From assembly GCA_041651175.1 (NCBI GenBank), contig JBAZJT010000001.1, positions 282,101 to 346,100 on the forward strand: 64,000 nt of DNA, written 5' to 3'. Source of the stretch: Elusimicrobiales bacterium (GTDB lineage: Bacteria > Elusimicrobiota > Elusimicrobia > Elusimicrobiales > Elusimicrobiaceae). The notes beneath the pieces are model-generated. The model saw only the letters and a list, made by a program, of their open reading frames with translations. It did no database searches and was not told the DNA's origin. This document shows positions 1 to 8,006 of the stretch, one piece after another. Position numbers and translations under genes: made by a program. How positions within the stretch are numbered: position 1 is the stretch's first letter; each line of letters starts with the position of its first letter.

Positions 1-1501
1 AATCCACACTCCAGCTGTTGGGCGAAAGCCGCTGCGTGAACGAATACGACAAATCCACATAGGCCGAGCCCAGCTTTTTGCGCATGTTGGAGACGGTGCC
101 GTAGCGCCCTATGCCGTTGTTGGCCTGCGTGCCGGTATGGCTGCTGTTGTCCGGGGCGAGAATCATGGTCTGGTCGTAGAAGCCGGAGACGAAAAGGCTT
201 ATGCCTTTGCTCAGCGGCAGCGATTTCTGCGCCGTCCAGCGCGCCTCGGCGGTTTTCATGTAAAAATTGGTGGTGTTGGTCTGGGAACTGTCCAGCGAGG
301 CGGTGAACATGTTCAGGAAAGGCAGTCTGCCGGCAATAGGCGCCGTCTGGAAGTCAAAGCGCGGGCGGGATTCCAGCGTCTTGACGAAATCCTTCCTGTC
401 GGCGGTGGCGGATTCGTTGCGGATATAGCTGACGCGCGTTGTGGTGGTTCTGCTCTGGCGGACCACGGCGGCGCTTACCGTCTTGTCGGCGCTGATTATA
501 AACGGGCTGTCGTGGACATAATCGTTGTTGAAATCCGGGTCGGACACCAGGCGCGCGTACGCCTGCGTGTAGTAAAGCGAGCCTTTGCATCCCCGGCATG
601 TGAGGCCGTCGTCCAGCACGGCCCAGAGCTTGCCGTTTAGCCCCCAGCGGTCCAGCCGGCTGCCGGCCTCGTGTATGCGGTAGCCGGAGATGTCGCTGTC
701 AACGGATTTCGGCTCGCGGTAAACGGCTTCCGCGCCGGTTCCCCAGCCGGTTTTCTGGTAATAATCCAGAAAAAGCCGCGTGAGCAGGTTTCTGGACGGT
801 TTATACGCCGTGGTGGTCCTGAGGAAATTGCCGCCGCGCGAATCGTAGCCCGGCTCTATGTATGTGGTGGTTTCGCTGTCATTGCCTATGGGCTTGTAAA
901 ACACCGGAAAATAAAACACCGGGATTTTGCCTATGAAGAAAACGGCGTTGGTGCCGAAAATATATTCGTCCGGCACGGCCTTGAGCCGGCCCAGATGTAT
1001 TCTGTAATGCTCGTCTTCCTTGTCGCAGCTTGTGATATTGAGCGATTTGTAGCGGTAAACGCCGTCTTCCATGTCCCCGTGTTTCGCGTTGAGTATGCGC
1101 CAGACCCCCGCGCGCGAGTTCACATTATCCATGCTTCCCCTGCGCGCGCTCCAGTCGTAAAACCCGTTCTCGCCGTAGACGGCGCTGCCGCCTTCCTGCA
1201 TCAGTATCGCGGCGGTGGAATACGCCACCCCGCTGGACATGTTCACTTCAAAAATAGAGCCGCGAAGCGAACGCTCCGGCAGGCCGCCGGGGCGGTCTTT
1301 TTCGGTGATTTTGACATTGCCCTCCAGCAGCAACGTGCCGGAGGAGCGCATGTACTGCCCGCGGTCCGCCTCAAATTCAATATGCGCCGTGCCGGAAGAG
1401 GGCGGCAGTTCCCATGCCAATGCGCCGGCCTGCGCGGAAAAAACCAGCGCCGCCAATATGCCCAGCCACGCGGCGGGCCTTATTTTTTTGCCTTGCGCCA
1501 T
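1..1501 (-). CDS. lptD: LPS-assembly protein LptD (OstA), N-terminal part, runs off the left edge
   Basis: LptD is the outer-membrane beta-barrel that inserts lipopolysaccharide delivered by the Lpt bridge. The minus-strand frame is open from the ATG at 1501 to position 1. It starts with a basic, hydrophobic signal peptide (about residues 1-28, ending near AQAGALA). A periplasmic OstA-like stretch follows (EFEADRGQYM, then LLLEGNVKI), then a typical LptD segment with YRYKSLNITSCDKEDEHYRI and PVFYFPVFYKPI. The visible end (VDLSYSFTQRLSPNSWSVD) has the alternating pattern of a barrel strand. The start overlaps the end of the ROK kinase gene by 22 bases in another frame, so it is probably the last gene of the pepF operon, with no clear Shine-Dalgarno. 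About 500 residues are visible; the rest of the barrel lies outside. Assignment is by motif recognition. Confidence 0.8.
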   Translation of the reverse strand, partial: MAQGKKIRPAAWLGILAALVFSAQAGALAWELPPSSGTAHIEFEADRGQYMRSSGTLLLEGNVKITEKDRPGGLPERSLRGSIFEVNMSSGVAYSTAAILMQEGGSAVYGENGFYDWSARRGSMDNVNSRAGVWRILNAKHGDMEDGVYRYKSLNITSCDKEDEHYRIHLGRLKAVPDEYIFGTNAVFFIGKIPVFYFPVFYKPIGNDSETTTYIEPGYDSRGGNFLRTTTAYKPSRNLLTRLFLDYYQKTGWGTGAEAVYREPKSVDSDISGYRIHEAGSRLDRWGLNGKLWAVLDDGLTCRGCKGSLYYTQAYARLVSDPDFNNDYVHDSPFIISADKTVSAAVVRQSRTTTTRVSYIRNESATADRKDFVKTLESRPRFDFQTAPIAGRLPFLNMFTASLDSSQTNTTNFYMKTAEARWTAQKSLPLSKGISLFVSGFYDQTMILAPDNSSHTGTQANNGIGRYGTVSNMRKKLGSAYVDLSYSFTQRLSPNSWSVD

Positions 1502-2433
1502 TGAAGGGCGAACATCGCCGCGCCTATGCTGCCCAGATTCGGGCTGCGCGCGGGAATGATTTTAACATGCCGGAACGGCGTGTCTATTCTCCGCTGGGAG
1601 AAAGCCTCCGCCATGCCCGGCAGGAAGTGCGCGTGCGCGCGGGAAACCCCCCCGGCCAGCACAATGGCGTCCGGGTTTATGATAAGGCACACGTCGGCCA
1701 GCGCGCGGCCCAGGTAGAGGCCGGTCTCTTTCCAGATTCTCAGCGCGTCCTCGTCGCCCTGGTCGGCGGCGCGGCAGAGCAGGTCGCCGGAAACTTTCTC
1801 GGACTGGGCCATTTTTTTCAGCAGCGAGGTGTCGGGCAGGCGGGGCAGTATCTGGGCGGCCCGGCGCATTATGCCGTAATGCCCGGCATAGGCTTCCACG
1901 CAGCCGCGGTCGCCGCAGTTGCAAAGTTCGCCCTCGTAAACCACGTTGACATGCCCTATTTCCCCGGCGGAGCCGGTGGCGCCGTGATAAAGCTTCCCGT
2001 CCAGCACCAGCCCGCCGCCTATGCCGGTCCCCATCGTTACGGCCAGCACGGTGTTGTATTTGCGCTTAAGTTCGTAATCGTAGGCGCCCCAGGCGGCGAC
2101 GGTGGCGTCGTTTTCCAGCACGCAGGGCAGGCCGGTGGCCTCGCTCATGGGCTTTGCTATCTGCACCTCGCGCCATTTGTTGAGGTTGGGCGAATAGCGC
2201 ACCACCCCCTTTTCGGGGTCAACGTCGCCGGCTATGCCGATGCCGGCGCACATTTTCTCGCGCCCCAGCTTCTTGCGCCAGGCGGACACGACAGCCGATA
2301 TGTTCCTGACAAAAGTTTCAACGCCCTGCTCCGGCGCGGAGGCGATTTGTGTCTCCTCCCGTATGTTGCCTTCCTCGTCAACCGCGGCGATTTTGACGAA
2401 AGTTCCTCCTGCGTCTATGCCTATGCCTATCAT
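1480..2433 (-). CDS. ROK-family sugar kinase (glucokinase-like)
   Basis: ATP-dependent hexose kinase of the ROK family, 317 residues, cytosolic; it probably phosphorylates glucose or a related sugar, but the substrate cannot be read from sequence. The N-terminal phosphate-binding motif is DAGGT (residues 7-11). The ENDATVAAWG stretch (about 106-115) holds the sugar-binding Asn-Asp with the catalytic Asp. GTGIGGG (about 136) and GEIGH (about 158-162) follow, and the ROK zinc site is CNCGDRGC (about 172-179), with its His partner in GEIGH. Length is normal for the family. The start overlaps the stop of the xerC-like gene by four bases (ATGA) and its 3' end overlaps lptD, so it is translated from the pepF operon. 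A glk designation would be reasonable but is not proven. Confidence 0.88.
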   Translation of the reverse strand: MIGIGIDAGGTFVKIAAVDEEGNIREETQIASAPEQGVETFVRNISAVVSAWRKKLGREKMCAGIGIAGDVDPEKGVVRYSPNLNKWREVQIAKPMSEATGLPCVLENDATVAAWGAYDYELKRKYNTVLAVTMGTGIGGGLVLDGKLYHGATGSAGEIGHVNVVYEGELCNCGDRGCVEAYAGHYGIMRRAAQILPRLPDTSLLKKMAQSEKVSGDLLCRAADQGDEDALRIWKETGLYLGRALADVCLIINPDAIVLAGGVSRAHAHFLPGMAEAFSQRRIDTPFRHVKIIPARSPNLGSIGAAMFALQWRKAKK

Positions 2434-3323
2434 AAGCCTCCCTTATGATGCGAGCGCGGATGCGCGCCGTCGTATACCTTCTTCAGTTTTTCCAACGTTA
2501 CATGCGTGTAAATCTGCGTGGTGGCGAGATTTTTGTGGCCCAGCATCTCCTGCACCGCGCGCAGGTCGCAGCCATGGTCCAGCAAATGCGTGGCGAAAGA
2601 GTGGCGCAGCATATGCGGCGTCGCCTTCCGGGCGGAATGCGCCCTGACGGCCGTTTTTTTAACCACCAGCGCGACGCCGTGGCCGGTTATTCTGCGCCCC
2701 AGCCGGTTCAGGAACAGCGGCTCGCCCGCGCCCGGGGTTTTGCGCGAGTCCAGATAATCCCGCAGCGCGGAAAGCGCCATGTTCCCGGCAGGCGCCAGCC
2801 GCTCCTTGGAGCCTTTGCCCATCACCCGCACGAAACCGCCCACAAAATCCACATCGCCCGCGTTGAGGCCCGCTATTTCCGCCCGGCGCAGCCCGCTTGA
2901 ATAAAGCAGCTCCAGCAGCGCGCTGTCGCGCAGGCCGGACTTTTCATCCTCCCTTGCGGCGCGCGCCAGGGAGACGGCCTCCTTTTCGCTCAGAAAGCGC
3001 GGCAGGGTTTGTTCCTTGCGCGGCAGCGGCAGCAGCGCAAACGGGTTGCCGTCCAGCAGCTCCTGCTCTTCCAGCCAGTTGGCGAAGCTGCGCAGCGAGG
3101 ACACTTTCCGCAGCAGCGTGTTCCTGCCCGGATTGCGCGACTGCAGCAGCCCCGTCCACGCCCGCACGTTCTTGCGGGTGAAGGCGGAAACCGCCGCGCC
3201 CCCGCCGCGCGATTTCAGGAAAGCGGCGAAATCCCGCAAATCCGCGGCATACGCCCGCAGCGTGTGCGGCGAAAAATTGCGCCCGCGCAGATGCAGCAGG
3301 AATTTTTCGGCCAGCTGCTCCAT
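2430..3323 (-). CDS. Tyrosine recombinase XerC/XerD-like
   Basis: Site-specific recombinase of 297 residues, the usual size for XerC/XerD, which resolve chromosome dimers at dif. The N-terminal SAM-like DNA-binding domain spans about residues 1-95 (FSPHTLRAYAADLRDF is diagnostic). The catalytic domain carries the full set: R145 (SSGLRRAE), K170, H237 and R240 in HMLRHSFATHLL, H263 in LGHKN, and the nucleophile Y272 in QIYTHV. The start codon overlaps the pepF stop (TGATG), so translation is coupled. It lies in a chromosomal operon rather than next to a mobile element, which favours a housekeeping Xer role. Which of XerC, XerD or a single-protein XerH-type it is cannot be decided from this window. 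Confidence 0.9.
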   Translation of the reverse strand: MEQLAEKFLLHLRGRNFSPHTLRAYAADLRDFAAFLKSRGGGAAVSAFTRKNVRAWTGLLQSRNPGRNTLLRKVSSLRSFANWLEEQELLDGNPFALLPLPRKEQTLPRFLSEKEAVSLARAAREDEKSGLRDSALLELLYSSGLRRAEIAGLNAGDVDFVGGFVRVMGKGSKERLAPAGNMALSALRDYLDSRKTPGAGEPLFLNRLGRRITGHGVALVVKKTAVRAHSARKATPHMLRHSFATHLLDHGCDLRAVQEMLGHKNLATTQIYTHVTLEKLKKVYDGAHPRSHHKGGL

Positions 3324-5197
3324 CAGTTTTTCCCGTCCAGTATTTTCTCCATCTCATCCATCGTCGCGTTCATTTCCTTCATGGCGGCGGCAAACGGCTC
3401 CGAGGTGGTCATATCCACCCCGGCGTCTTTAAGCAGCTCCACCGGATATTTGGACGAGCCGGAGGACAGCATTTTCATGAAAGCGTCCCGCGCCGCCGTA
3501 GCCGGGGCCTCCGCCCGCATTCTGGCGGCTATTTCGGCGGAGGCCATTATGCTGGTCGCGTACTGGTAGACATAGAAGTTGTAGTAGAAATGCGGGATAT
3601 ACGCCCATTCCATGCCGTAGAGGTCGTCTATCTTGCAGACGTCCTGCGCGTCGCCGTAGTATTCCCTGAGCAGGCTCAGGTAGAGCGCGCTGAGCTTCTC
3701 GCCGGAAAGCGGCTCGTTTTTATCCGCCAGTTCGTGGATGCGCAGCTCGAAATCCGCGAACAGCGTCTGGCGGAACAGCGTCGTGCGCAGCGAGTCCAGA
3801 TGGCTGCCCAGCAAAAACAGCCGGGTATCGCGGTCCTTTGTGCGGCCCAGCATGTAACGCAGCAGCAGATTCTCGTTGAGGGTGGAGGCCACCTCCGCCA
3901 CAAAAATCTTGTAATCGTGCGTCGGGTACGGCTGGTTTTTGTCGGACAGGAAGGTGTGCATGGAGTGGCCGGATTCATGTGCCAGCGTTGACACCTCCTC
4001 ATAAGTGCCGGTGAAATTCTGCAACTGGTACGGATGCACGCCGTAAACGCCGGTGCTGTAGGCGCCGGACCTTTTGCCGGTTGTGGGGACAAAATCCACC
4101 CAGCGGTTTTCAAAACCCGCCTTTAGGTCCGCAACATACTGCGGCCCCAGCGGCGCTACGGCCTCCAGCACCATCTGTTTGGCCTGCTCGGCGTCGTATT
4201 TGAGGTCAACCTCCTTGACGACGGAGGCGTAGAGGTCCTCGTATCCCAGCGTTTTAAGCCCCAGCATCCGCTTGCGCAGCTTCAGATAGCGGTGCAGCGT
4301 CGGCAGGTTGGCATGGACATCGGCTATAAGCTGCTTGTAGACTGCGGACGAAACATTTGAATCAAACAGCGCCGCTTCCAGGCAGCTGCCGAACTTGTGC
4401 GTTTCCTTGTTAAACTGATGGGTTTTGACAAGCGCGTTCAACGTTGTGCCCAGGGTGCGCTCAAACTTTTTGTACTCGCCCCAGAAGGTCTTGAACACCT
4501 TCTCGCGGTCCTTGCGGTCCTGGGCGGCGCGGTATTTGGTGTATGCCTGCGCGTCCAGCCGGACTTTCTCGCCGTTGGAGAGCTTTACTTCCGGGTAAGG
4601 CAGGTCCGCGTTTGTGAATATCCCGTAGGTGTCATACGGGGCGGAGGCCATCATCCCGGCCTGCGCCGCTATCTTTTCCTCCTGCGGGGAAAGGGTGTGC
4701 GGCGCATAGCGCAGTATATCGTCCAGCCAGGGTTTGAACGGCGCAAGCCGCGCGTCCGCCGCCGCGAAACCCCATATTTTGTCCGTTCCCAGCGCCAGTA
4801 TTTCGGGGCGCAGGTAAGAGACGGCGGCGGAATACTGCACCGACAGCGACTTGGCGGTCTCTTTCATCTCCAGCGTTTTGGAGACGCGGGTATCCTCGTC
4901 GCTGCGCATGCTGGCGTAGGTATAGAGGCGGGAGAGGTCCCTGTCCAAATCCATCATCGCGGAAAGCGCGGCGTAAAACCCGTCCGCCGAGACGCCCAGC
5001 TTCCCCTGGAAATCCGCCATTTTCGGGATGCGGGCGGCCAGGTCTTTTGCCGCGGCGGACCAGGCATCCTCGCTGGGATAGAGGTCGGCGGTGTTCCATT
5101 TGTATTTTTCTGGCACGTCGGCGCGCTCGGAAGCGCGCGCGCCACCGGCGCACAACCCCGCGGACAACGCAATCAGCAGAACGGTTTCTTTTCTCAT
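3323..5197 (-). CDS. pepF: Exported oligoendopeptidase F (M3B metallopeptidase)
   Basis: Zinc metallo-endopeptidase of the M3 family, 624 residues, cleaving oligopeptides. The zinc motif is HESGH (H407 to H411, within STLAHESGHSMHTF). The C-terminal FYNFYVYQYATS region and the N-terminal KYKWNTADLYPSE are typical of PepF. Unlike the classic cytoplasmic enzyme, this one begins with a signal peptide (about residues 1-22, MRKETVLLIALSAGLCAGG then ARAS), so it is likely periplasmic or surface-exposed. The start at 5197 has AGGAGA seven bases upstream. It is the first gene of an operon with xerC-like, ROK and lptD genes and is transcribed away from the peptide transporter gene, which suits a peptide scavenging theme (inference). 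Confidence 0.9.
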   Translation of the reverse strand: MRKETVLLIALSAGLCAGGARASERADVPEKYKWNTADLYPSEDAWSAAAKDLAARIPKMADFQGKLGVSADGFYAALSAMMDLDRDLSRLYTYASMRSDEDTRVSKTLEMKETAKSLSVQYSAAVSYLRPEILALGTDKIWGFAAADARLAPFKPWLDDILRYAPHTLSPQEEKIAAQAGMMASAPYDTYGIFTNADLPYPEVKLSNGEKVRLDAQAYTKYRAAQDRKDREKVFKTFWGEYKKFERTLGTTLNALVKTHQFNKETHKFGSCLEAALFDSNVSSAVYKQLIADVHANLPTLHRYLKLRKRMLGLKTLGYEDLYASVVKEVDLKYDAEQAKQMVLEAVAPLGPQYVADLKAGFENRWVDFVPTTGKRSGAYSTGVYGVHPYQLQNFTGTYEEVSTLAHESGHSMHTFLSDKNQPYPTHDYKIFVAEVASTLNENLLLRYMLGRTKDRDTRLFLLGSHLDSLRTTLFRQTLFADFELRIHELADKNEPLSGEKLSALYLSLLREYYGDAQDVCKIDDLYGMEWAYIPHFYYNFYVYQYATSIMASAEIAARMRAEAPATAARDAFMKMLSSGSSKYPVELLKDAGVDMTTSEPFAAAMKEMNATMDEMEKILDGKN

Positions 5198-5225
5198 AAA
5201 TTTCTCCTGTTCTCCGGCAGCGGAA

Positions 5226-5240
5226 CATCTTAATTATATC
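5226..5240 (-). promoter_or_regulatory. Extended -10 promoter of the pepF operon
   Basis: On the minus strand TGATATAAT (TATAAT at 5238-5233, preceded by TG and one base) gives an extended -10 element. No good -35 hexamer lies at 17 bases. Start of transcription would be near 5226, about 29 bases before the pepF start codon, leaving room for its AGGAGA ribosome site. Confidence 0.5.
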
Positions 5241-5271
5241 AATATCATATTTTTGCCGCGCGGGCGCGTCA

Positions 5272-5300
5272 TTGACTGGAAATCCGGGACGGGCTATAAT
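5272..5300 (+). promoter_or_regulatory. Consensus sigma70-type promoter of the OPT transporter gene
   Basis: TTGACT (5272-5277), a 17-base spacer, then TATAAT (5295-5300). Transcription would begin near 5307, leaving a leader of about 40 bases containing AAGGAGAGG before the ATG at 5347. It is one of the strongest promoters in the window. Confidence 0.75.
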
Positions 5301-5346
5301 TACATATTACTTGGGAAAATCGGGGGAATATCAAGGAGAGGCCGCC

Positions 5347-7254
5347 ATGAGCCGCACCGTTATGGAAAAATCAGAAACAGCCAGACCCGCGCCCGAAAGC
5401 GCGCAGCCCGCAGACGCGATTTACGATATAAGGCCCGAAAAAACCGCCTGTCCCGAAGACGCCGAACTGCACTGGTACCGCAACGTATACCAAGGCGACG
5501 TGCCGCAGCTTACACTGCGCGCCGTGGTGATGGGCGCTTTTCTGGGCGGTTTCATGGCGCTGTCCAACCTTTACGTCGGCCTCAAGACCGGCTGGGCGCT
5601 GGGCGTGGCGATAACGGCGTGCATACTCTCCTTCTCGCTGCACAAGCTGCTGATGACGCTGTTTCCGCGCCTCTTTGCCACCGAGATGACCATACTTGAA
5701 AGCACCTGCATGCAGACCACCGCCTCCTCCGCCGGATATTCCACCGGCGGGACCATGGTGTCGGCTATTTCGGCTTTCCTTATAGTTACGGGCCATCATG
5801 TCCCCTGGCTGACGCTGACGCTGTGGACCGTTTTCCTTGCCCTGCTGGGCATATCCATGGCCATACCGATGAAGCGGCAGATGATAAACATAGAGCAGTT
5901 GAAATTCCCCTCCGGCATAGCCGCGGCGGAAACACTGAAAAGTCTGCACTCCAAAGGCGGAGAGGCGGTCAAAAAGGCGCGCATACTGGCGGGGGGCGGG
6001 ATTTTCGGCGGGCTTGTGGCCTGCCTGCGCGACGCGGCGCATATAGTGCCGGATAAAATAGCCCTGGGCTCCTGGGCCATAATGGGCAAGCCGCTTGCGG
6101 GCTGGACCATAAGCCTTGACGGCAGCGCGATAATGATAGCCGCGGGCGCGATTATCGGCTGGCGCACCTGCTGGTCGCTGCTGCTGGGCGGCATAATAAA
6201 CTACGGCATTCTTGCCCCGAAAATGGCCGCGCTGGGCGTGATAGACATTTCCCAGATCGGCTACCGCGAGATAGTGCGCTGGAGCACCTGGGCCGGCGCG
6301 TCCATGATGGTAACCTCCGGCCTGCTGATGTTTGCGATGCAGTGGAAAACCAGCCTGCGCGCCTTCAGCGGGCTGGCCGCCATATTCAGCCGCAAAAAAG
6401 AATGCGAAAGCACGGACCCGCTGGCGAACGTGGAGCCGCCGGTAACATGGTTCGCCTTCGGCACGTTGTTTGCGGGGCTGTGCTGCATGCTGCTGCTGCA
6501 CTACGCTTTCCAAACCACATTCCTGATGGGCGCGGTGGCGGTGGCGGTAACTTTCCTGCTGGCGATAGTCGCCTGCCGCGTTACCGGCGAGACCGACACC
6601 ACCCCCATGGGCGCGATGGGCAAGATAACCCAGCTCACCTTCGGCATACTGGCCCCCAGCAACATGGCCACCAACCTGATGACGGCCAGCGTTACCGCCA
6701 ACGCCGCCAGCACCTCGGCGGATTTGCTGACCAGCCTCAAAACCGGCTATCTGCTGGGCGCCAACCCGCGCAAGATGTTTATTGCCCAGTTCCTGGGGAT
6801 TTTCGCGGGGACGCTGGTGGTGGTGCCGGCTTTTTATCTGCTGGTGCCCAACGCCTCGGTTCTGGGAACAGACCAGTGGCCCGCCCCCTCCGCGCAGGTG
6901 TGGGCCGCCGTGGCGCGGCTGCTGGCCAACGGTTTTGAATCGCTTCATCCCACGGCCAAAATGGGAATGCTCATAGGCGGGTTGGTTGGCATACTCATCC
7001 CGCTGGCGGAGATGAAATTCCCGGAATACAAAAAATACATCCCCTCCGCCACCGGCATCGGGCTGGCGATGGTGATACCGTTTTACAACTCGCTGTCCAT
7101 GTTCCTGGGCGCGCTGGCGGTGATGCTGGTTGAAAAGAAAAAACCCGCCCTGTCCGAGATGTGGACCATTCCGCTGGCCTCCGGCATAATAGCGGGTGAA
7201 TCCATACTGGGCGTCGCGGTGGCGCTGCTGGCCGCCGCCGGGATACTGCATTGA
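5347..7254 (+). CDS. OPT-family oligopeptide transporter
   Basis: Integral membrane transporter of the OPT (oligopeptide/YSL) superfamily, 635 residues with many hydrophobic helices. Recognisable blocks are the N-terminal TLRAVVMGAFLGGFMALSN with YVGLKTGW, the SAGYSTGGTMVSAISAF stretch, the conserved FPSGIAAAETLKSLH, and the late NMATNLMTASVTANAAS. Members import short peptides or metal chelates, mostly by proton symport. The ATG at 5347 is chosen because AAGGAGAGG lies 6-8 bases upstream and the upstream in-frame codons overlap the promoter. The next small membrane protein overlaps its stop. Its divergent neighbour is an exported peptidase, which makes uptake of peptide breakdown products plausible (inference). 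Confidence 0.88.
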   Translation: MSRTVMEKSETARPAPESAQPADAIYDIRPEKTACPEDAELHWYRNVYQGDVPQLTLRAVVMGAFLGGFMALSNLYVGLKTGWALGVAITACILSFSLHKLLMTLFPRLFATEMTILESTCMQTTASSAGYSTGGTMVSAISAFLIVTGHHVPWLTLTLWTVFLALLGISMAIPMKRQMINIEQLKFPSGIAAAETLKSLHSKGGEAVKKARILAGGGIFGGLVACLRDAAHIVPDKIALGSWAIMGKPLAGWTISLDGSAIMIAAGAIIGWRTCWSLLLGGIINYGILAPKMAALGVIDISQIGYREIVRWSTWAGASMMVTSGLLMFAMQWKTSLRAFSGLAAIFSRKKECESTDPLANVEPPVTWFAFGTLFAGLCCMLLLHYAFQTTFLMGAVAVAVTFLLAIVACRVTGETDTTPMGAMGKITQLTFGILAPSNMATNLMTASVTANAASTSADLLTSLKTGYLLGANPRKMFIAQFLGIFAGTLVVVPAFYLLVPNASVLGTDQWPAPSAQVWAAVARLLANGFESLHPTAKMGMLIGGLVGILIPLAEMKFPEYKKYIPSATGIGLAMVIPFYNSLSMFLGALAVMLVEKKKPALSEMWTIPLASGIIAGESILGVAVALLAAAGILH

Positions 7255-7727
7255 AAGCTGCCGGCGCATTGCTGCTGGCCGGCGCGCTTTCAATGGTGTT
7301 GCTGGCGGCGGGCAAAAGCGCGCCGCCGTCCGCCGGGCTTATCGCCTACGAATTTCTCTCGGCCATAGGCGTTTGCGGCGCGATGTACGGCATGGTTCTG
7401 CGCGACATGAAGCCGCTGTGGGGCCTGCCGGACAAGGTGTTTTTCGGGCTGGTTTTCGGCCCCGCGCTGGCGCAGATGGGCCTGGCCGCGCGCGCGCCCG
7501 AATTGTTCTGGGCCGCGCCGCTGTGCTGGGCCGTGCTGTGGCGCATGGCCCGGCGCGCCGCCGCCCCGCCGGAGGATGCGGCGGACAAGTTCCGCCTGCC
7601 CATACCGCAAAGGGCTTTCCTGTGGGTGTTCCTGCTTCTGCTGCCGATATGCGCATGGGACTGGCGGCAGTTTCCGGCGCTCTACGGCATCTGGGCGCTG
7701 GCGCTGGCGATACTGCGCTCCGCCTGA
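7251..7727 (+). CDS. Small membrane protein coupled to the OPT transporter
   Basis: 158-residue hydrophobic protein with about four to five membrane segments. An N-terminal helix (GALLLAGALSMVLLAAG) is followed by segments around YEFLSAIGVCGAMYGMVL, VFFGLVFGPALAQMGLAA, PLCWAVLWRMAR and FLWVFLLLLPICAW. It begins with TTG overlapping the OPT stop (TTGA), so it is probably translated by coupling; an ATG at 7293 is an alternative start. No family recognised. It could be an accessory subunit of the transporter, but only the gene arrangement supports that. Confidence 0.6.
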   Translation: MKAAGALLLAGALSMVLLAAGKSAPPSAGLIAYEFLSAIGVCGAMYGMVLRDMKPLWGLPDKVFFGLVFGPALAQMGLAARAPELFWAAPLCWAVLWRMARRAAAPPEDAADKFRLPIPQRAFLWVFLLLLPICAWDWRQFPALYGIWALALAILRSA

Positions 7728-7735
7728 AAATTACC

Positions 7736-7785
7736 GCGGCGGGACAGCGGAATTCCGCGCCGGACTGTCCCCGCCACCGCCGCCC
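7736..7785 (+). terminator. GC-rich hairpin after the OPT operon, without a T-run
   Basis: GGCGGGACAG pairs with CTGTCCCCGCC across an 18-base loop that itself holds CGGAATTCCG. There is no U-tract after it, so it could be a terminator-like or RNA-stabilising structure; weak support. Confidence 0.3.
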
Positions 7786-7827
7786 CGGTTCTCGCTGCCG
7801 GCTGCAATTTTTGTATTTCGCTCAATA

Positions 7828-7844
7828 ACCTGAAAATTTCAGGT
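7828..7844. repeat. Solo palindrome matching the terminus of the intergenic hairpin element
   Basis: ACCTGAAAATTTCAGGT is a perfect 17-base palindrome (8+1+8). It is the same sequence that forms each terminal inverted repeat of the longer element at 12060 and 22036. It stands alone in the gap between 7728 and 8006, where nothing else was recognised. Confidence 0.6.
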
Positions 7845-8006
7845 AACAAATCCGCGCATAATAATGAGCGCGACGGCGCTGCTTTGATGTAAAATGAAGT
7901 GGAATCAGTTGCGCGTTGCGCGCGGAAGGGATGCAAGCCGAATATCATAAAGCTGCGTGGTGAAAGCCGTGATTTTCACCCAAAGACTTATCGGGAGCAT
8001 GTCTCA

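Noticed and set aside
5371..7293. A 640-codon open frame on the minus strand across the OPT transporter gene
   Set aside because: It is the complement of a strong membrane-protein gene with a good promoter and ribosome site; its product is rich in Gly, His, Arg and Gln without any domain, as expected from GC-rich antisense.
7905..8000. Cyclic-di-GMP riboswitch-like GGGATGCAAGCC upstream of the AsmA gene
   Set aside because: Only one short block resembles the motif; the tetraloop receptor and second helix are absent.
7899..8006. GTG start giving 36 extra residues on the AsmA-like protein
   Set aside because: The extra residues precede the membrane anchor, lack hydrophobic character and have no ribosome site; the ATG at 8007 is better.
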